Shown here one piece after another: positions 60,938 to 64,000 of a stretch of DNA of 64,000 bases; position 1 is the stretch's first letter; every line of letters starts with the position of its first letter. This DNA is from Stenotrophomonas sp. 610A2 (lineage in GTDB: Bacteria > Pseudomonadota > Gammaproteobacteria > Xanthomonadales > Xanthomonadaceae), in NCBI RefSeq assembly GCF_030549615.1, contig NZ_CP130832.1, positions 1,612,001-1,676,000 on the forward strand. Direction: 5' to 3'. The notes beneath the pieces were generated by a model. It was not told the origin of the DNA and made no database searches. It saw only the letters and a program-made list of their open reading frames with translations. Made by a program: the position numbers and the translations under genes.

Positions 60938-61660
60938 ATGGACCTGAACAGCTTCCTGCAATCCGCGCTCTCGCTAGACGGCATGGTTGGCCACGCCAGC
61001 TACCTGTTGTTGATCCTGTCGATGCTGATGACACGGATGATGTGGTTGCGCGCCCTTGCGGTGGCGTCGGGGCTGCTCAGCATCAGCTATTCGGTGATGA
61101 TTGCCGATTACGTCAGTGCCACCTGGGAGGTCATCTTCGTGGCGGTCAACGTGGGCCAGCTGTCCTTGCAGGCCTACCGCAATCGCATCACTCACTTCAC
61201 CGCCGAGGAGCGCAGCTTCCGCGAGGCGGTACTGCCCTTGGTGGAACCGGCGCAGGCACGGCGGGTTCTCGATCTGGGGCAGTGGTGTGAGGCCGGGGTA
61301 GGCGAGGTGCTGATCCGCCATGGCGAACAGGCCAGCCACATGTTGTTCATCGCCAGCGGTGAGCTGGCGGTGACGGTGAACGAGGCCGTGGTCGGCTGGT
61401 GCGGGGCCGGCGCACTGTCCGGGGAGATCAGCGTGCTGACCGACATGCCGGCGACCGCGACCGTGATCACCGCCAAGCCGACCCGCTACCTGGCACTGGA
61501 GCGGCACGCGCTGCGGCAGTTGATGGCGCGCGAGCCCGAGATCGAACATGCCATCGACCAGTGCTTCCGCAAGGACATGCGGCTGAAGCTGGCCGCAGCC
61601 AACCAGGCCATGGCCGAGGCGGGTATCCGGGTTGAGGTGGTGCAGACCAGCCTGCAATAG
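60938..61660 (+). CDS. Popeye-like membrane protein with cyclic-nucleotide-binding domain
   Basis: 240 residues. The N-terminal 90 residues have three hydrophobic helices (VGHASYLLLILSMLMTRMMW, LRALAVASGLLSISYSVMIA and WEVIFVAVNVGQLSLQAY). The C-terminal part (105-235) is a cyclic-nucleotide-binding-like beta-roll: VGEVLIRHGEQASHMLFIASGELAVTVNEAVVGWCGAGALSGEISVLTDMPATATVITAKPTRYLALE. The phosphate-binding cassette reads GALSGEISVLTDMPATATV. Three membrane helices followed by such a domain are the layout of animal Popeye proteins. It may sense cAMP, c-di-GMP or another nucleotide. Start at 60938 is the first in-frame ATG giving this layout. Confidence 0.7.
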   Translation: MDLNSFLQSALSLDGMVGHASYLLLILSMLMTRMMWLRALAVASGLLSISYSVMIADYVSATWEVIFVAVNVGQLSLQAYRNRITHFTAEERSFREAVLPLVEPAQARRVLDLGQWCEAGVGEVLIRHGEQASHMLFIASGELAVTVNEAVVGWCGAGALSGEISVLTDMPATATVITAKPTRYLALERHALRQLMAREPEIEHAIDQCFRKDMRLKLAAANQAMAEAGIRVEVVQTSLQ

Positions 61661-61830
61661 ACAAGGCCTTGGGTAGCCGGTCGCCGAGGCCGGAGCTTGC
61701 GAAATGCCAGTGATTTCCGTGACTTGGCTGATGTTTCAGCGGCCTTTTTCGGTTCAGGATGAATCCTGAAGCGCCGGTTTTGCTACCCTGTGCTTCTTTG
61801 GTTTTTGGGGTCGCTCCCCACGGTTACTCC

Positions 61831-62715
61831 ATGGTGTGGTTGCGTGTAGCTCTGATTCTCCCGTTGATCGCGATCAATACGCTGGCCCATTGCCTGCCGT
61901 TGTTCGTGGTAGCGCTGTTCAAGGCGGTGTTGCCGCTGAAGTCGGTGCGTCGGGCCTGCAATCCGCTGTTAACCGGGTTGGCGGAAAGCTGGATCGCAGT
62001 CAATAGCGCGATGATCCATGCGTTCACCGCAACCCGTTTCACCGTCAGTGGCACCGAGGGCTTGGACCGCGACGGGCACTATCTGGTGCTGGCAAACCAC
62101 CAGAGCTGGGTGGATATCCTGGTGTTGCAGAAGGTATTCAATCGGCGCATCCCGCTGCTGCGCTTCTTCCTCAAGCGTTCGCTGTTCTGGGTGCCGGTGC
62201 TGGGCCTGGCCTGGTGGGCGTTGGATTTCCCGTTCATGGGCCGCTACAACCGCAAGCAGATCGCCAAGAACCCCGAGTTGGGGCGGCGCGACATGGAAGT
62301 GACGCGCAAGGCCTGCGAGAAGTTCGCCAGCATCCCGGTGTCGGTGATGAATTTCGTCGAAGGCACCCGTTTCACTGCAGCCAAACACGCATCGCAGGCG
62401 TCGCCGTTCAAGCACCTGCTCAAGCCCAAGTCCGGAGGTGTTGCCTTCGTGCTGGATGCGATGGGCAAGGGCCTGCATGCCTTGCTGGACGTGACCATTG
62501 TCTATCCGAAGGGCATTCCTTCGATGATGGACCTGATGGCCAACCGCCTGCCGGAGGTGAAGGTGCTGGTGCGCAAGCTGCCGATCCCCGCCGAGTTCAT
62601 CGGTCGCAACTACCAGGACGACCGCAACTTCCGCGCGCAGTTCCAGCAATGGATGAATGGCCTGTGGCAGCAGAAGGATGAGGACATCGCCCGTCTGCTC
62701 GAAAGCAAGGCCTGA
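61831..62715 (+). CDS. PlsC-type lysophospholipid acyltransferase (YihG-like)
   Basis: 294 residues. One N-terminal membrane helix (LRVALILPLIAINTLAHCLPLFVV), then the acyltransferase motifs NHQSWVDILVL (His and Asp of HX4D), RIPLLRFFLKRSLFWVPVLGLAWWALDFPFMGRY and NFVEGTRFT. Similarity to E. coli YihG runs along the whole length, including the ending FRAQFQQWMNGLWQQKDEDI. It acylates lysophospholipid at the inner membrane. Start at 61831 is chosen from homology; an upstream in-frame codon at 61759 adds 24 residues without match. A terminator follows. Confidence 0.88.
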   Translation: MVWLRVALILPLIAINTLAHCLPLFVVALFKAVLPLKSVRRACNPLLTGLAESWIAVNSAMIHAFTATRFTVSGTEGLDRDGHYLVLANHQSWVDILVLQKVFNRRIPLLRFFLKRSLFWVPVLGLAWWALDFPFMGRYNRKQIAKNPELGRRDMEVTRKACEKFASIPVSVMNFVEGTRFTAAKHASQASPFKHLLKPKSGGVAFVLDAMGKGLHALLDVTIVYPKGIPSMMDLMANRLPEVKVLVRKLPIPAEFIGRNYQDDRNFRAQFQQWMNGLWQQKDEDIARLLESKA

Positions 62716-62734
62716 TCACCGCCATCGTTGAAAA

Positions 62735-62758
62735 CAAAGGCCCCTGACGGGGCCTTTG
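62735..62758. terminator. Bidirectional terminator
   Basis: CAAAGGCCCC (62735-62744) pairs with GGGGCCTTTG (62749-62758) around TGAC; it lies between the acyltransferase and the convergent glycine-zipper gene. Confidence 0.85.
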
Positions 62759-62782
62759 TTGCTTTACATGGTGCTGGATCGG

Positions 62783-63154
62783 TCAGCGATAAACCCGTTC
62801 GCAGCGGGTCTCGACCACGCGCTGGCCGTTGCGCTCCTGGTTGCGGCCCTGCACGTTGCGGCCGACAAGACCGCCGGCTACCGCGCCGCCGACCGTAGCC
62901 AGCTTGCGGCCATTGCCCTTGCCGACCTGGTTGCCGAGCAGGCCACCGACAACGGCGCCGGTGGCGGTGCCGGCAACTCGGTTCTGGTCGCGCGCGTTGT
63001 TCGCAACTTCCACCTTGTTGCAGACCACGCGGCTGCCATCGTTGAAACGGCGGCCTTCATCGCGGGGGCCATAGGTTTGTGCGTTGGCGCCGGCGGAGAG
63101 AAGCATTGCACTCGCGGCAACGGCCGAGGCCAGGGTGATATGAAGCTTGCCCAT
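62783..63154 (-). CDS. Glycine-zipper 2TM-domain protein
   Basis: 123 residues. A signal peptide (MGKLHITLASAVAASAMLLSAGANAQ) is followed by a short linker with one Cys, then a glycine zipper GTATGAVVGGLLGNQVGKGNGRKLATVGGAVAGGLVGRNVQG (two glycine-rich helices), and a C-terminal Cys (ETRCERVYR). It belongs to the glycine-zipper 2TM family of outer-membrane or envelope proteins, role in envelope integrity unclear. AGGAGT lies 7 bases upstream of the start at 63154; an upstream frame to 63211 would spoil the signal. Own terminator shared with the acyltransferase. Confidence 0.85.
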   Translation of the reverse strand: MGKLHITLASAVAASAMLLSAGANAQTYGPRDEGRRFNDGSRVVCNKVEVANNARDQNRVAGTATGAVVGGLLGNQVGKGNGRKLATVGGAVAGGLVGRNVQGRNQERNGQRVVETRCERVYR

Positions 63155-63345
63155 GTCGGTACTCCTGTTATTGGCAGCGCAGCTTTGCGCCAATGTGTGT
63201 TCAGCCTGCACCCACGCAATGAAACTCGAGGTGAAAAGCGCCCGGCGCGATTGAACCTGCGTTCATGCAATGCGCCGCGCAGCCTGAAGCTTCCTCGGCT
63301 TGGGTGTACAGTGCGCGCCATCCTCCGTATTGAAGAGATCTGCGC

Positions 63346-64000
63346 ATGAGCATTGATGCCGCTTTCTATCCCATTGGTACCCCCGGTAAGCCATGGGGCG
63401 CGCAGGAGCGCGCGCAGTGGCTGGACCAGCAGCAGGTGCAGCGCAGCTATGTAGATGAGGTGGTGAAAAAAATCGATGCGCTGCGCGAGTGCTTCGATGT
63501 CACCCAGTACGGCGAACTGGACTACCCGTCGGGTCGCTATCCACTGTTTGCCATCCGTAGTCGCAACTGGGATGAGGCCTTGCCGGTGATGTTGGTTACC
63601 GGTGGCGTGCATGGCTACGAAACCAGCGGTGTGCAGGGTGCCTTGCAGTTCGTCGACCAGTGCGCCGCCAGCTATGCAGGGCGCTGCAACCTGCTGGTCG
63701 CGCCCTGTGTCAGTCCGTGGGGTTATGAGCGTATCCAGCGTTGGAATGCATTGGCGCTGGATCCGAACCGCTCTTTCGTGGACAACAGCCCGGCACAGGA
63801 ATCTGCCGCGCTAATGGCCCTGGTTGCGCCTTTGCACGGGCGCGTGCTGATGCATATCGATCTGCACGAAACCACCGACACCGACGAAACCGAATTCCGT
63901 CCGGCGCTGGCCGCACGTGACGGCAAGCCGTTCGAGCCGGGCGAGATTCCGGATGGCTTCTACCTGGTGGATGACACCGAGAACCGCCAGCCGCAGTTCC
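63346..64000 (+). CDS. M14-family metallocarboxypeptidase, N-terminal part (cut by window edge)
   Basis: 218 residues visible, no signal peptide. GGVHGYETSG supplies the HxxE zinc ligands, DPNRSF the Asn-Arg carboxylate site, and HIDLHETTDTDETEF the third zinc His. This is the M14 fold as in succinylglutamate desuccinylase-like and zinc carboxypeptidases. The Asp-Leu-His and Glu-Thr-Thr arrangement points to the M14 subfamily of cytosolic bacterial peptidases, substrate unknown. The start at 63346 has GAAGAG 9 bases upstream. It runs off the window end. Confidence 0.85.
   Translation, partial: MSIDAAFYPIGTPGKPWGAQERAQWLDQQQVQRSYVDEVVKKIDALRECFDVTQYGELDYPSGRYPLFAIRSRNWDEALPVMLVTGGVHGYETSGVQGALQFVDQCAASYAGRCNLLVAPCVSPWGYERIQRWNALALDPNRSFVDNSPAQESAALMALVAPLHGRVLMHIDLHETTDTDETEFRPALAARDGKPFEPGEIPDGFYLVDDTENRQPQF

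Overview
The window looks like a chromosome segment of a gammaproteobacterium of the Xanthomonadaceae, most likely Stenotrophomonas or a close relative. The evidence is the high GC content, the block rpoE-rseA-mucD-lepA-lepB-DUF4845-rnc-era-recO, the many short intergenic palindromes with a GTAG end and core TGCCGAGC-AT-GGCTCGGCA (the SMAG type known from Stenotrophomonas maltophilia), and a second palindrome family built on GTAGGAGCGGCGTAAGCCGCGA. No rRNA, tRNA or CRISPR array was recognised.

Layout. 1-5.4 kb is accessory DNA: the tail of a conjugative relaxase/helicase meets a minus-strand operon (small secreted protein, YadA-like trimeric adhesin with a collagen-like stretch, DUF5710/HNH-type protein, GIY-YIG protein with a C-terminal membrane helix), followed by a helix-hairpin-helix protein. 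6-17 kb holds a TonB-dependent receptor, an APC antiporter plus a cation efflux protein, a structured repeat region, and an operon of DcaP-like porin, AdiC-like antiporter and AdiA-like decarboxylase (acid resistance or polyamine metabolism). 17-23 kb holds a metallophosphoesterase, a globin-coupled diguanylate cyclase, an unusual Lgt-like/thioredoxin fusion beside DsbG, and a CzcD-type zinc exporter.

23-34 kb is core housekeeping: a fatty-acid oxidation enzyme, the sigma-E envelope-stress operon, then LepA, signal peptidase I, RNase III, Era and RecO. 34-44 kb holds an orphan receiver-Hpt protein, RlmD, a CYTH triphosphatase, a FrnE-like oxidoreductase, a recycling cluster (NagZ, purine phosphoribosyltransferase, methylthioinosine phosphorylase), a cold-shock protein, a flavin monooxygenase and AidB. 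44-52 kb holds a CHASE3-GAF diguanylate cyclase, two alanine-rich lipoproteins, a thiolase, a lipobox-bearing subtilisin autotransporter and leucine dehydrogenase. 52-64 kb holds the fused mutase IcmF, a Tat-exported S66 peptidase, a TPR protein, a metallo-beta-lactamase-fold lipoprotein, a PAS diguanylate cyclase, a Popeye-like cyclic-nucleotide-binding membrane protein, a YihG-like acyltransferase, a glycine-zipper protein and the start of an M14 peptidase.

Connections. Leucine dehydrogenase, IcmF, the enoyl-CoA hydratase/3-hydroxyacyl-CoA dehydrogenase and the thiolase together suggest branched-chain amino acid and acyl-CoA breakdown. Three diguanylate cyclases with different sensor parts and no phosphodiesterase point to several inputs into c-di-GMP. 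The most unusual sequence feature is a perfect 64-bp palindrome inside the icmF reading frame that is translated as about 22 extra residues in the linker between the GTPase and mutase parts.
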